Assembly: GCF_001431525.1 (NCBI RefSeq)
Contig: NZ_LDJH01000012.1
Coordinates: 62,001 to 126,000 of the forward strand
DNA: 64,000 nt
Direction: 5' to 3'
DNA from: Stenotrophomonas koreensis
Lineage (GTDB): Bacteria > Pseudomonadota > Gammaproteobacteria > Xanthomonadales > Xanthomonadaceae
Part shown: positions 27,820 to 37,439 of the stretch, one piece after another
Layout of the letters: every line of letters starts with the position of its first letter
How positions within the stretch are numbered: position 1 is the first letter of the stretch
The notes under the pieces: generated by a model
Seen by the model: only the letters and a program-made list of their open reading frames with translations
The model's database searches: none
What the model was told of the DNA's origin: nothing
Program-made: the position numbers and the translations under genes

Positions 27820-29115
27820 TCAGTCCTTGCGGCCCAGCCCCAGCAGCGCATACAGGCCAATGGCACCGAAGGTGGCGGTGCCGATGCCGCCGAGCGAGAA
27901 CTGCCCAAAGCGCAGGGTGAACTCGCCGGTGCCCAGGATCAGGGTGATCGCAGCGACGATCAGGTTGCGGGTGTCGGCAAAGTCGACCTTGTTGTCGACC
28001 CAGATGCGGGCGCCGGCAATGGCGATCAGGCCGAACACGACGATCGATACCCCGCCCATCACCGGCAGCGGTATGGCCTGGATCAGGGCGCCGAACTTGG
28101 GCGAAAAGCCAAGCAGCACGGCAATCAGCGCGGCGATCAGGAACACGGCGGTGGAGTAGATGCGGGTGGCCGCCATTACCCCGATGTTCTCGGCATAGGT
28201 GGTCACACCGGTGCCGCCGGCCGCGCCGGAGACCATCGTGGCCACGCCGTCGCCGATGAAGGCGCGGCCCATGTAGCGGTCCATGTCCCTGCCGGTCATC
28301 GCGCTCACGGCCTTGATGTGGCCCAGGTTCTCGGCCACCAGGATGATCACCACCGGGGCGATCAGCAGCATCGCCTGGCTGGAGAACACCGGGGTGTGCA
28401 GGCTCGGCAGGCCAAACCAGGGCGCGGCGGCGATGCCGGACACATCGAACGGCTTGCCCAGCCCCAAGCCGTTGGTCAGGGCCACGTAGACCAGGCTGGC
28501 GATGACCAGCCCGACCAGGATCAGCAGGCGCTGGAGCATGCCGCGGGTGTAGACCGCCACCAGCGCCACGGCCAGGAAGGTGACCACCTGCATCCAGGCA
28601 TCGAAGTTGCCCCCGGCCATGTTCTTGATCGGGATCGCGGCCAGGTTCAAACCGATCACCGCGACCACCGCGCCGGTGACCACCGGCGGCATCAGCCGTT
28701 CGATCCAGCCGGTACCGACCAGCTGTACCAGCCCGCCGACCAGCGCATACAGCGCGCCGCAGGCGATGATCCCGCCCAGGGCCAGGCCGATGTTGGCATT
28801 GGCGCCCTGGCTGGCGACATAGCCGGTGGCCACGTTGACCACGCCGATGAAGGCGAACGAGGAGCCCAGATAGCTGGGCACGCGGCCGCCGGTGATGGCA
28901 AAGAAGATCAGCGTGCCGATGCCGCTCATCAGCACCGCCAGGTTGGGGTCAAAACCCATCAGGATCGGCGCCAGCACGGTGGAGCCGAACATCGCCACCA
29001 CATGCTGGATGCCCATCAGCCCGGTCTGCGCCCACGGCAGCCGCTCGTCCGGGCCGATGACCCCGCCGTTGCGCAGTGCGTCCGGCGTTTTCCGTGTCCA
29101 CGACAACCGGCCCAT
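27820..29115 (-). CDS. uraA: Uracil/xanthine permease (NCS2 family)
   Basis: A 431-aa inner-membrane nucleobase transporter with about 12-14 helices. Visible NCS2 features include GIQHVVAMFGSTVLAPI near the N-terminus, ITGGRVPSYLGSSFAFIG, the substrate-site VAENLGHIKA segment with its Glu, and GGTGVTTYAENIGVMAATR. The last matches UraA/RutG (NIGV...TR) more than xanthine permeases, so uracil or another pyrimidine is the likely substrate, moved with protons. Follows the P-type ATPase gene by 58 bases on the same strand; no pyrimidine genes nearby. Confidence 0.88.
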   Translation of the reverse strand: MGRLSWTRKTPDALRNGGVIGPDERLPWAQTGLMGIQHVVAMFGSTVLAPILMGFDPNLAVLMSGIGTLIFFAITGGRVPSYLGSSFAFIGVVNVATGYVASQGANANIGLALGGIIACGALYALVGGLVQLVGTGWIERLMPPVVTGAVVAVIGLNLAAIPIKNMAGGNFDAWMQVVTFLAVALVAVYTRGMLQRLLILVGLVIASLVYVALTNGLGLGKPFDVSGIAAAPWFGLPSLHTPVFSSQAMLLIAPVVIILVAENLGHIKAVSAMTGRDMDRYMGRAFIGDGVATMVSGAAGGTGVTTYAENIGVMAATRIYSTAVFLIAALIAVLLGFSPKFGALIQAIPLPVMGGVSIVVFGLIAIAGARIWVDNKVDFADTRNLIVAAITLILGTGEFTLRFGQFSLGGIGTATFGAIGLYALLGLGRKD

Positions 29116-29173
29116 GGCGTGTCCCTGCTCGAAAGTGATGGGCGATTCTACGGCCGCAACGAGGCTGGCGTCC

Positions 29174-31642
29174 TCAGTGCGGGCCGGCCAGCACCCGGCG
29201 CAGCGGCAGCACGGCCAGCGCGGTCAGCCCGGCCAGTACCAGTGCCAGCGCCAGCGCGGCCGGGCCCAGCGGCTGCACCTGCAGCAGCGGCGAGAGCAGC
29301 GGCAGCTGGACCAGGGCCACACTGGCCAGTCCGGCGCCGGCAATCAGCCGGGGCATGCGCCCGGCCAACCCGCTGAGCACTGCCAGGAAGGCGACACTGC
29401 ACAGCATAAGCACCACCAGCGCCAGCGTGCGCGCACTGCCAGCCGGGTCGGTGTCGTTGCCCAGCCAGTGCAGGCCGGCAGCGTAGGCGGCCAGTACCGC
29501 CGCCGTGGCGCTGGCCGAGCCCAGCAGCAGCGCCCACCACGCCTGCGGTGGGAAGAAGCGCACCGGGCCATCGACCGGACGGCGGCGCTCCAGCCCGGGT
29601 GGGCTGTGCTGCTGGAAGCCGAGCATCGCGGTGGGGTGGATCAGCAGTTCCAGCCAGACGATATGGATGGGCAGGTACAGCAGCGGCAGTCCGGCCAGCG
29701 GGATCAGGGCCGCCGACAGCACCAGCGGCAGGTGCACCAGCAGCAGGTAGGCAAAACCGCGCTGCAGGTTGGCAAACAGCTGGCGACCCTCGGCAATGGC
29801 GTTGACCAGGGTGCGGAAATTGTCGTCCAGCAGCACGATCGCCGCGGCCTCACGGGCGCTGCGGGTGCCGCGCTGGCCCATCGCGATGCCGATATCGGCC
29901 GTCTGCAGCGCCGGCACATCGTTGACCCCGTCACCGGTGACCGCCACGGTATGTCCGCGCGCCTGCAGTGCCTGCACCAGCTGCAGCTTCTGCCCGGGCG
30001 CGGCGCGGGCGATGACATCGGCCGCGGTCAGTTCGTCGGCATCCAGCGCCTGGTCGTGGTGTCCGTCCAGGCTGACCACCCGCGGCGCACCATCGCCCAG
30101 ACCGATCTGGGCGGCGATCGCGCCGGCGGTCAACGGGTGGTCGCCGGTGACCATGATCACCCGGATGCCTGCCTGCAGGCAGGTCTGCACCGCCTCGCGC
30201 ACGCCTTCGCGCAGCGGGTCGCCAAAGGCGAGCAGGCCGGCCAGGGCATACCCCTGCGCCGGCTCGACGCTCGGGTCGTGCTCCGGCGGCAGCAGCTGGC
30301 TGGCGCAGCCGATCACCTTCAGCCCCTGCGCGGCCAGGGCATCGAGCTGCTGCTGCCAGGGTTGGTATTGCGCAGCATCGATCCCACACAGCCCACGCAC
30401 GGTCTCCGGGGCGCCCTTGACCACGGCAAGTAGCTGGCCGTCACGCTGGATCAGCGCAGTTTCGCGGCGACGGTCCTCGGTAAACGGGAAGCTGGCCAGC
30501 CGGGTGGATGTGGCATCGCTGCCGGCGGCGGTGAGGATCGCGCGGTCCATCGGGTCATGCGCACTGCCACCGCAGGCCAGTGCGGCCAGACCGGGCACGT
30601 CCTCGGCAGACAGGCCAGCGGCCGGCACGCACTGCACCAGGCGCAGCTCGCCCTCGGTCAGGGTACCGGTCTTGTCCGAGCAGACCGCGCTGACCCGGCC
30701 GATGTTCTCCACCGCCACCGCGCGCCGCACCAGCGCCTGGCGCTGTGCCAGCCGGTACACGCCCACGCCCAGGAACAGGGTGAACACCACCGGGAACTCC
30801 TCCGGCAGTGCGGCCACGGCCAGGGTCAGTGCGCTGATCAGTGCATCGATCAGGCCATGCCCCTGGACCAGGCGCACCACGGCCAGCAGCAGGCACAGCA
30901 GCAGCGCGGCCAGCAGGATCCAGCGCACCAGGCGTGAGACCGCCTGCTGCAACGGAGTGCGGGCCTGGCCGGTGGCGCGGCTCAGGCGCACGATCTCGCC
31001 GTAGCGGGTCTGCGCGCCGGTATGCACGATCCACAGCCGGGCAGTGCCGCTGAGCAGCCGGGTGCCGGCATGTGCCCACTGCGCCGGATCGGCCTGGGTC
31101 GGCGGGTTGGCCTGGCGGGCAATGGCCTGCTTGCGTACCGGGAAGGATTCGCCGGTCAGCGAGGATTCGTCGACCTGCAGCTGTTGCTCGTCCAGCACCA
31201 GGCCATCGGCCGGAATCCAGTCGCCGGGCACCACCTCGACCACATCGCCGGGCACCAGCTCACGCGCGGCGACCTGCTGCCACTGGCCATCGCGCAGTAC
31301 CCGCGCCTGCGCCGCCAGGCGCGTGGCCAGGCCTTCGGTGGAAGCCTGGGTGCGCCGGTGCAGCCACGCATCCATGCCCAGCAGCGGGATGATCGCCAGC
31401 AGCAGCACGACCGCCTCGGTGGTGTCGCCGAGCAGGAAGAACAGCCCGCTCACCACCAGCAGGAACCACAGCATCGGGTCTGCTGCCGAGGCCAGGATCA
31501 CCGTCCACCAGCGCCGTTGCCGTGCTTCGGTGACATCGTTGTCGCCGAACTGCCGCCGGCGTCCGGCCAGCTGTGCGTTGTCCAGTCCGGTCTGCGGATT
31601 GCTGCCTTGCAGGCACTCCGGTGGCACGGGCAGTTGGGTCAT
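29174..31642 (-). CDS. Cation-transporting P-type ATPase
   Basis: An 822-aa P-type ATPase. The actuator domain shows DESSLTGESFPVRK; the phosphorylation motif is CSDKTGTLTEGEL; KGAPE, GDPLRE and the hinge VTGDGVNDVPALQTADIG are all present. The helix-4 ion motif reads ALPEEFPV rather than PEGLP, suggesting a divergent P2-like pump whose ion cannot be assigned (Ca, Mn or another cation). ATG 31642 has AAGGGA upstream; ATG 31669 would add nine residues. Helices are seen at about 50-100, 240-300 and in the C-terminal third. Confidence 0.88.
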   Translation of the reverse strand: MTQLPVPPECLQGSNPQTGLDNAQLAGRRRQFGDNDVTEARQRRWWTVILASAADPMLWFLLVVSGLFFLLGDTTEAVVLLLAIIPLLGMDAWLHRRTQASTEGLATRLAAQARVLRDGQWQQVAARELVPGDVVEVVPGDWIPADGLVLDEQQLQVDESSLTGESFPVRKQAIARQANPPTQADPAQWAHAGTRLLSGTARLWIVHTGAQTRYGEIVRLSRATGQARTPLQQAVSRLVRWILLAALLLCLLLAVVRLVQGHGLIDALISALTLAVAALPEEFPVVFTLFLGVGVYRLAQRQALVRRAVAVENIGRVSAVCSDKTGTLTEGELRLVQCVPAAGLSAEDVPGLAALACGGSAHDPMDRAILTAAGSDATSTRLASFPFTEDRRRETALIQRDGQLLAVVKGAPETVRGLCGIDAAQYQPWQQQLDALAAQGLKVIGCASQLLPPEHDPSVEPAQGYALAGLLAFGDPLREGVREAVQTCLQAGIRVIMVTGDHPLTAGAIAAQIGLGDGAPRVVSLDGHHDQALDADELTAADVIARAAPGQKLQLVQALQARGHTVAVTGDGVNDVPALQTADIGIAMGQRGTRSAREAAAIVLLDDNFRTLVNAIAEGRQLFANLQRGFAYLLLVHLPLVLSAALIPLAGLPLLYLPIHIVWLELLIHPTAMLGFQQHSPPGLERRRPVDGPVRFFPPQAWWALLLGSASATAAVLAAYAAGLHWLGNDTDPAGSARTLALVVLMLCSVAFLAVLSGLAGRMPRLIAGAGLASVALVQLPLLSPLLQVQPLGPAALALALVLAGLTALAVLPLRRVLAGPH

Positions 31643-31750
31643 GCGGTGGATTTTCCCTTGATCAGGCATCCATCATAGGCCGCGTGCTGACGCTTTTTTC
31701 ATTGCACCAGGCACAGTCTGCAGGCCTTGCCGCCTTCGCAGGTATCAGCG

Positions 31751-32254
31751 ATGAAACCGATCCGTGGATCCTGTTGGCTGCTGGTGCTGTGTTCTGCCGC
31801 CGGTGCCGGCTGTGAACAGCCCCCGGCCAGCCGCGCGCCGGCAACGCCGCCAGTCAGCGTTCCGGCCGAGGCCGTGGCCGGCAACCTGGCGGCCACGCTG
31901 GCATCGCTGCCGCTCAAACCCGGTTATTACGTGGCCACCGACACCGCCTGTTCCGCGGCCTCCCATGCGACCACCGTGCTGCTGCGCCGTGAGGGCATTG
32001 GCGGTGCCCGTGATTACTGCCACTTTGAACGGATCGAACAGACCGGGCCGCAGAGCTACCGGGTCACCCAGTCCTGCGCCGAGCTGCAGGGCGGCCTGCC
32101 GGCGCAAACCAGCGTTGTGACCTGGACGATTCCCGGGGCGACCCGGTTCCAGACGCGCAGCGCCGATGGCTGGGAGCACCGTGCCCGCCATTGCGAGCAG
32201 TCGCAGATGCCGGCGGACTGGCAGGCCAATGACATCGGTGATGTGACCGGCTGA
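31751..32254 (+). CDS. Hypothetical exported protein, possible lipoprotein
   Basis: A 167-aa protein with an N-terminal hydrophobic signal (SCWLLVLCSAAGAGCEQPP). The Cys after GAG could be lipidated, although glycine at -3 is unusual for a lipobox. The mature part contains YYVATDTACSAASHATTVLLRR..., CHFERIEQTGPQSYRVTQSC and a WEHRARHCEQ end, with several paired cysteines, so disulfides are likely. It faces the P-type ATPase gene across a short divergent region. No family recognised. Confidence 0.65.
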   Translation: MKPIRGSCWLLVLCSAAGAGCEQPPASRAPATPPVSVPAEAVAGNLAATLASLPLKPGYYVATDTACSAASHATTVLLRREGIGGARDYCHFERIEQTGPQSYRVTQSCAELQGGLPAQTSVVTWTIPGATRFQTRSADGWEHRARHCEQSQMPADWQANDIGDVTG

Positions 32255-32360
32255 GCATGCGCCGGTTGCTGCCGGTTGCTGCCGGTGCCTGCCAGGCTCA
32301 GCCCGGCTCGGCGTGGTGGCTTGCCGGCAGGGCCGGTAGCGCAGCAGGTACGCTGCTTGC

Positions 32361-32735
32361 TCAGCGCTTGAGCAGGTCTTTCAACCCGGCAAACGGATTG
32401 GCGGTGGCGGCAGCCACCTGGTCCTCGGCGCGGTTGGCCGCCACCCCGGTATGGTCGCCATAGCGGGAGTGTTCGTTGTCATGGCAGTACACGCACAACA
32501 GCTCCCAGTTGCTGCCATCGGCCGGGTTGTCGTCATGGTTGTGGTTGCGGTGGTGCACGGTCAGTTCGACCAGGTTGGCCCGGGTGAACTCACGGCTGCA
32601 GCGGCCACAGACCCACGGATACATCTTCAGGGCACGCTCGCGGTAGCCCTTTTCGCGCTGTTCGGCGTCACGTCGGGCCTGGGCAACGATGCGGTCCAGG
32701 GTCGAGGATGGGGCGGGGGAGGATTTTGGCGACAT
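32361..32735 (-). CDS. yajD: YajD-family HNH nuclease
   Basis: A 124-aa HNH protein. Two zinc-type pairs, WVCGRCSREF and LLCVYCHDNEHS, flank the metal motif ELTVHHRNHNHDDNPADGSN, the arrangement of E. coli YajD. ATG 32735 (MSPKSSPAPSS) was chosen; an upstream in-frame start at 32822 would overlap the divergent promoter region of the next gene. Family members are small putative endonucleases; target unknown. Confidence 0.9.
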   Translation of the reverse strand: MSPKSSPAPSSTLDRIVAQARRDAEQREKGYRERALKMYPWVCGRCSREFTRANLVELTVHHRNHNHDDNPADGSNWELLCVYCHDNEHSRYGDHTGVAANRAEDQVAAATANPFAGLKDLLKR

Positions 32736-32872
32736 GCGGTGGGATCGGCTGGCAGGTAATGGACGGGCCGCTGGTGGCATCCATGCCCCGGCGGGCAGCA
32801 GCTTATCGGGGCCGGCAGACATCCAGCCAGTGCATTGTGCCGGATCGGCTGCGCCGCTGGCATCATTCGTGG

Positions 32873-33955
32873 ATGACCCTGACCCTGTCGCATCTGCGGC
32901 GCTATGCGGTGGCGCGCTCCCTGTTCAAGCCGACCTCGCTGCTGCGCGCGCTCGATACCCTTGGCTTCGTTCAAGCCGACCCGATCCGTGCGCCGGCACG
33001 TGCGCAGGACCTGACCCTGCGCCATCGGGTGAGCGGTTACCGTGCCGGCGAGTTGCAACAGCGCTATCGGCAGCTGCCGCTGGAGGAGGCGTTTTTCGTC
33101 AATTACGGTTTTGTGCCGCGCCCGGTGCATGCCGTGCTGCAGCGGCGTGAGCCGCGCACGCTGTGGTCGCCGCAACAGCAGGCGCTGGCGCAGGATGTGC
33201 TGGCCTATGTCGCCGAGCACGGCGTGGTGCATCCGCGCAAGGTGGCAGCAGATCTTGCCCAGGGCAAGGTGCGCACCTGGTTTGGCGGCAGCGCGCATGC
33301 CAGCACCCAGCTGCTCGATGGCATGCATTACCGCGGCCTGTTGCGGGTGGCCGGGCGCGAGGGCGGCACCCGGTTGTATGCCCTGGCGCCACCTCCGCCG
33401 CCCGATCAGCCGGCGCTGGAAACCCAGCTGGAGGAGCTGGTGCGCCTGATCATCACCCTGTACGCACCGCTGCCACTGGCCAGCTTCAACCAGCTGGTCG
33501 GTTATCTGGGACAGGGCGCGGCGCCATGGAAGGCGGCCTGCCGCGCCGCCGCACAGCGTGTGCTGGCACAACTGCCGCAGGCACGGCTGGATGGGGTCAA
33601 CTGGTGCTGGCCGGCAGGCGAGGATCCTGCGAGCCGACGCTGGCAGGTCCAACCACGGCTGCGCCTGTTGACCCCGTTTGATCCGGTGGTGTGGGACCGC
33701 CGGCGCTTCGAGCTGCTGTGGGGCTGGCGCTATCGGTTTGAAGCCTACCTGCCGGCCCCGCAGCGGCAGCTGGGCTATTACGCGATGCCGCTGCTGTGGG
33801 CCGACCAGGTGATCGGCTGGGGCAATCTGTCATTGCAGGCAGGCCAGTTGCAGGCGCAGCTGCACTATGTTGCCGGCCATCCGCCTGCCGATGCGGGCTA
33901 TGCCGCTGCACTGGAGGCAGAGCTGGCCGCGCTGGACCACTTCCTGCACCTGTAG
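32873..33955 (+). CDS. ycaQ: YcaQ/AlkX-like winged-helix DNA glycosylase
   Basis: A 360-aa protein of the crosslink-repair glycosylase family (HTH_42). It has the catalytic QxD motif of the YcaQ branch in GFVQADPIRAPARAQD (Q34, D36), and later LTPFDPVVWDRRRFELLWG and the family's FEAYLPAPQRQLGYY segment. E. coli YcaQ unhooks interstrand DNA crosslinks and is about 410 aa; this one is somewhat shorter. The start is ATG 32873. It is divergent from yajD, another nuclease-like gene; functional link not shown. Confidence 0.85.
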   Translation: MTLTLSHLRRYAVARSLFKPTSLLRALDTLGFVQADPIRAPARAQDLTLRHRVSGYRAGELQQRYRQLPLEEAFFVNYGFVPRPVHAVLQRREPRTLWSPQQQALAQDVLAYVAEHGVVHPRKVAADLAQGKVRTWFGGSAHASTQLLDGMHYRGLLRVAGREGGTRLYALAPPPPPDQPALETQLEELVRLIITLYAPLPLASFNQLVGYLGQGAAPWKAACRAAAQRVLAQLPQARLDGVNWCWPAGEDPASRRWQVQPRLRLLTPFDPVVWDRRRFELLWGWRYRFEAYLPAPQRQLGYYAMPLLWADQVIGWGNLSLQAGQLQAQLHYVAGHPPADAGYAAALEAELAALDHFLHL

Positions 33956-34165
33956 CGGCAACGGGCAACGGCCGTTGCCTGCGCGCGCCAGCGGCCAGTT
34001 GTCACAGGCGCCGCGTTGTGACCGTACAGCGCACAGCGGCTGCGTGCACCGGCCGGATATGGCATGCCGGCGTTGCGCTGCTCAACCCCGCTTGGCCGGC
34101 CGCCGTCGCTCATGCCGGGCAACCCGCCGGTGTCCTGGCTGGCCATCGTGGCGCAGCGGCTGCGC

Positions 34166-35389
34166 CTACTTCGGGGTAGCTTGCAGCCACTGGTCTTCCA
34201 GCTGCTGTGGCCGGCAGGCCAGCCAGCCTGCGACCAGGACCACCGTGCTGGCGCCGGCAAGCAGGGCAAACGGGGCGGCCCAGCCGCCGCTGTGCTGGCG
34301 CAGCACGCCGAACAGCAGCGGTCCGGCGCAGGCCAGCGCATAGCCGGTGCCCTGCATGAAGCCGGACAGCGCGGCCGAGCCGCCGGCACTGCGGGTGCGC
34401 AGGTTGATCAGGGTCAGTGCCAGCGGGAAGGTGCTCGGGCCCAGCCCCATCAGTACCGCCCACAGCAAGGGCGCGCGCATCGGCGCCAGGTACAGCCCGG
34501 CATAGGCCGCCAGCGACAGCAGCCAGCAGCACGCCACCAGTACGAACGGATTGCGCAGGCGGCTGGCGATGGCCGGGACCGCCAGCGCGGCGAACAGGCC
34601 CATGGCCGAGAACACGGCCACCACCACGCCGCCGAAAGCAGCATCGGCACCGGCCTCGGTCATGATCGACGGCAGCCAGGTGAACATCGCATAGGACACC
34701 AGTGAGGTCATGCCGAACATCAGTGTCATCGACCAGCCCAGCCGGGTGCGCCAGACCTTGCCGTTCACTGCTGGCGGCGGCGCTGGTGGCTGCTGCAGCG
34801 CATCGCGGCGGCTCTGCCGCTGCAGCAGCCACAACGGCAGGATCGCCGCCAGCGCCAGCAACGACCAGATGCCCAGTGAAACCCGCCAGCCAGCCGCGCT
34901 GGCCAGTGGGACTGCGGCCAGGGCGGGGGTCATCGTGCCCAGCTGCAGCGCGGTCAGGTACAGCGCACTGACTGCACCGATACGCTCTGGAAAATAACGT
35001 TTCACCAGCGGCGGGATCACCACATTGCCGCTGCCCATGCCGGCCAGCGCCACCACCGAGCCGAGCAGCAGCAGCGCGGTGGAGTCGGCGCTGGCGCGCA
35101 GCAGCAGCCCGGACGCGGCCACCGCCATGGCCAGCAGTGCAGTGCGCTCGGCGCCCAGGCGCGCAATCACACGCGGGGTGAGCACGCCGAAGAGCGCAAA
35201 CGCGGCCGTTGGCAGCATCCCGAAGACACCGGTCATGGTGGCGCCAAAGCCAAATTGCGCGCCGAGCCCGGCCAGCAATGGCGTGATCGAGGTAACCGCA
35301 GTACGCAGGTTGATCGCCGTCAGCACGATGGCGGCCAGGGCAAGCCATGGGCGGTGGCGGTGCAGGGATGGGGCAGGGCGGCTGGACAT
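34166..35389 (-). CDS. MFS transporter of the CynX/NimT type
   Basis: A 407-aa, about 12-helix major facilitator. The N-terminal segment IVLTAINLRTAVTSITPLL and VIPPLVKRYFPERIGAVSAL are characteristic of the cyanate/2-nitroimidazole (CynX/NimT) family, and MGLGPSTFPLALTLINLRTR follows in the second half. No cyanase or other cyanate gene is adjacent, so substrate is open. Start ATG 35389; an upstream start at 35461 would run into the tRNA terminator. Confidence 0.85.
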   Translation of the reverse strand: MSSRPAPSLHRHRPWLALAAIVLTAINLRTAVTSITPLLAGLGAQFGFGATMTGVFGMLPTAAFALFGVLTPRVIARLGAERTALLAMAVAASGLLLRASADSTALLLLGSVVALAGMGSGNVVIPPLVKRYFPERIGAVSALYLTALQLGTMTPALAAVPLASAAGWRVSLGIWSLLALAAILPLWLLQRQSRRDALQQPPAPPPAVNGKVWRTRLGWSMTLMFGMTSLVSYAMFTWLPSIMTEAGADAAFGGVVVAVFSAMGLFAALAVPAIASRLRNPFVLVACCWLLSLAAYAGLYLAPMRAPLLWAVLMGLGPSTFPLALTLINLRTRSAGGSAALSGFMQGTGYALACAGPLLFGVLRQHSGGWAAPFALLAGASTVVLVAGWLACRPQQLEDQWLQATPK

Positions 35390-35446
35390 GCGGATCCTTG
35401 GTCGGGCAGGGCCGGACAAACCGATGCGGGCCGGGTTGGCCAACGC

Positions 35447-35473
35447 AAAAAGCCGGCGCAAGGCCGGCTTTTT
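35447..35473 (-). terminator. Terminator after tRNA-Pro copy 1
   Basis: AAAAAGCCGGC (35447-35457) and GCCGGCTTTTT (35463-35473) form a perfect 11-bp stem around GCAAG, with a T-run on either strand. It begins 3 bases beyond the tRNA 3' end. Confidence 0.9.
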
Positions 35474-35474
35474 G

Positions 35475-35552
<78 letters not shown>

Positions 35553-35654
35553 AATAAGCGTCGAATTATAGACCTGGCGGCTGCGTTGGACAAGCTTCAA
35601 ATGTGTCTTCGGACTTGTCTGCCCCGGCATGCGGGAGGGCCGGGATGGCCCATG

Positions 35655-35679
35655 AAAAAACCGACCTTGCGGCCGGTTT
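35655..35679 (-). terminator. Terminator after tRNA-Pro copy 2
   Basis: On the minus strand AAACCGGCC-GCAA-GGTCGGTTT, one wobble pair, is followed by TTT. It separates copy 2 from copy 1. Confidence 0.8.
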
Positions 35680-35683
35680 GTTC

Positions 35684-35762
<79 letters not shown>

Positions 35763-35828
35763 AAGGTGTTCCTTCCAAAAAGGAAGGCAAGGCGTGAATG
35801 CGTGGACCAGCTCCACTGCAGCAGTGAG

Positions 35829-35906
<78 letters not shown>

Positions 35907-35983
35907 AAGAAAACATTCCCGCCAGGGAATCTGCACCACTGCCGGCTTCGGACCGTGCGGCGGATAAAACCGACCATTCCACA

Positions 35984-36018
35984 AAAAAGCCCGGGAGATA
36001 CAGCTTCCCAGGCTTTTT
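35984..36018 (-). terminator. Terminator after tRNA-Pro copy 4
   Basis: Minus strand AAAAAGCCTGGGA...TCCCGGGCTTTTTT forms a 13-bp stem with one wobble and a T-run, between copy 4 and copy 3. It implies copy 3 has its own promoter in the spacer or depends on readthrough. Confidence 0.85.
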
Positions 36019-36020
36019 GG

Positions 36021-36098
<78 letters not shown>

Positions 36099-36110
36099 AA
36101 GGAGCTGCAA

Positions 36111-36139
36111 ATGATACGTGGACAATTCACTTGCAGCAA
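36111..36139 (-). promoter_or_regulatory. Candidate promoter of the tRNA-Pro cluster
   Basis: Minus strand TTGCTG (36139-36134), a 17-base spacer and TATCAT (36116-36111). The -10 is one mismatch from consensus, and the predicted start falls a few bases before tRNA copy 4. Confidence 0.5.
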
Positions 36140-36151
36140 GCCTTTTTCACA

Positions 36152-36253
36152 TCATTTTTCGGTTTGGGCGTCGCGCGCTTCAAACCACATGCCATTGAGG
36201 ATGGCCACCGTGCAGGCCAGGCCGGCACCCAGGATCCAGGCGAAATACCACAT
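36152..36253 (-). CDS. cydX: Cytochrome bd oxidase small subunit CydX
   Basis: A 33-aa single-helix protein beginning MWYFAWILGAGLACTVAILN and ending in a charged tail (FEARDAQTEK). MWYFAWILG is the family signature. AGGAG precedes ATG 36253, which lies 24 bases after the cydB stop, completing cydA-cydB-cydX. CydX stabilises the haem-containing bd complex in the inner membrane. It is too short to be found by usual length cut-offs. Confidence 0.95.
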   Translation of the reverse strand: MWYFAWILGAGLACTVAILNGMWFEARDAQTEK

Positions 36254-36277
36254 GTTGTTTCTCCTCAGGTTGGGCAA

Positions 36278-37423
36278 TCAGTAAGCGTTGGGGTTGTCGC
36301 CCATTTCATCGCTGGTGACCTTGCCCTTCAGCACGCGGTACACCCAGGTGGTGTAGGCGATGATGATCGGCAGGAAGACGATCGTGCACAGCAACATGAT
36401 CCACAGGGTCAGGTGGCTGGAGGACGAATCCCACAGGGTCAGGCTGGAGTCCGGCGAGATCGAGGACGGCAGCAGGAACGGGAAGATCGCAAAGCCGACG
36501 GTCAGGATGATGCCGGCAATGCCCAGGCCCGAGGCGATGAATGCCTTGCCACCGGCGCGGGCGCGCAGCAGGAAGGCCGAGGCCAGCATGCCGAGCAGGC
36601 CGACCAGCGGGGCGGCAATGGTGGCCGGCATGGCGCTGTAGTTGGCCATCCAGCCACCGCCGACCTGTGCCGACTTCAGCAGCGGGTTGGACGGGCCATC
36701 GGTACCGGCCGACTGCACGATCTGGTAGCCGGGCAGGCCGAAAGCCACCCAGACGCCGGCCAGGGCGAACAGCACCACGCAGGCCACGGCACTGATGCTG
36801 CCGATGCGCGCAGCGCGGTCGGCGACCGGGCCATCGAGCTTGATCACCAGCATCGCCGCACCGTGGGCGACCAGCATCGCCACCGAGACCAGGCCGGCGA
36901 GCAGGGCGAACGGGGTCAGCAGGCCGATCAGGTGGCCTTCGTAGCTGATGCGGGCGGTGTCATCAATGGCAAACGGCACGCCGAGCAGCACGTTGCCCAC
37001 GGCCACGCCCATGATCAGCGCCGGGATGAAGCCACCGATGAACAGGGCACGGTCCCAGTTGTTGCGCCAGCGCTGGCTGGGCATCTTGCCGCGGTACTTG
37101 AACCCGACCGGACGCAGGATCAGTGCGAACAGGATCAGGAACATGGCCAGGTAGAAGCCGGAGAAGCTCACCGCATACAGCGGCGGCCAGGCAGCGAAGA
37201 TCGCACCGCCACCCAGTACCAGCCATACCTGGTTGCCTTCCCAGACCGGGCCGATGGTGTTGAGCACCAGGCGGCGCTCTTCGTCGGTCTTGGCCACGAA
37301 CGGGAGCAGGGTGCCCACGCCGAGGTCAAAGCCGTCCATCACCGCAAAGCCGATCAGCAGCACGCCCAACAGCAGCCACCAGATCACACGCAGCGTTTGG
37401 TAATCCAAAAAGATGAAGTCCAT
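36278..37423 (-). CDS. cydB: Cytochrome bd ubiquinol oxidase subunit II
   Basis: A 381-aa inner-membrane subunit with about nine helices. The N-terminus [20 protein letters not shown] and the [29 protein letters not shown] and [18 protein letters not shown] segments are typical of CydB. ATG 37423 has AGGAGA upstream; an earlier in-frame codon would extend into the cydA stop region. It follows cydA by 16 bases and forms with cydA and cydX the high-affinity quinol oxidase. Confidence 0.96.
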   Translation of the reverse strand: MDFIFLDYQTLRVIWWLLLGVLLIGFAVMDGFDLGVGTLLPFVAKTDEERRLVLNTIGPVWEGNQVWLVLGGGAIFAAWPPLYAVSFSGFYLAMFLILFALILRPVGFKYRGKMPSQRWRNNWDRALFIGGFIPALIMGVAVGNVLLGVPFAIDDTARISYEGHLIGLLTPFALLAGLVSVAMLVAHGAAMLVIKLDGPVADRAARIGSISAVACVVLFALAGVWVAFGLPGYQIVQSAGTDGPSNPLLKSAQVGGGWMANYSAMPATIAAPLVGLLGMLASAFLLRARAGGKAFIASGLGIAGIILTVGFAIFPFLLPSSISPDSSLTLWDSSSSHLTLWIMLLCTIVFLPIIIAYTTWVYRVLKGKVTSDEMGDNPNAY

Positions 37424-37439
37424 GGTTGTTTTCTCCTGC

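Noticed and set aside
35771-35827. Terminator between tRNA copies 3 and 2
   Set aside because: CCTTCC...GGAAGG and CACTG...CAGTG hairpins exist, but neither is followed by a T-run on the minus strand.
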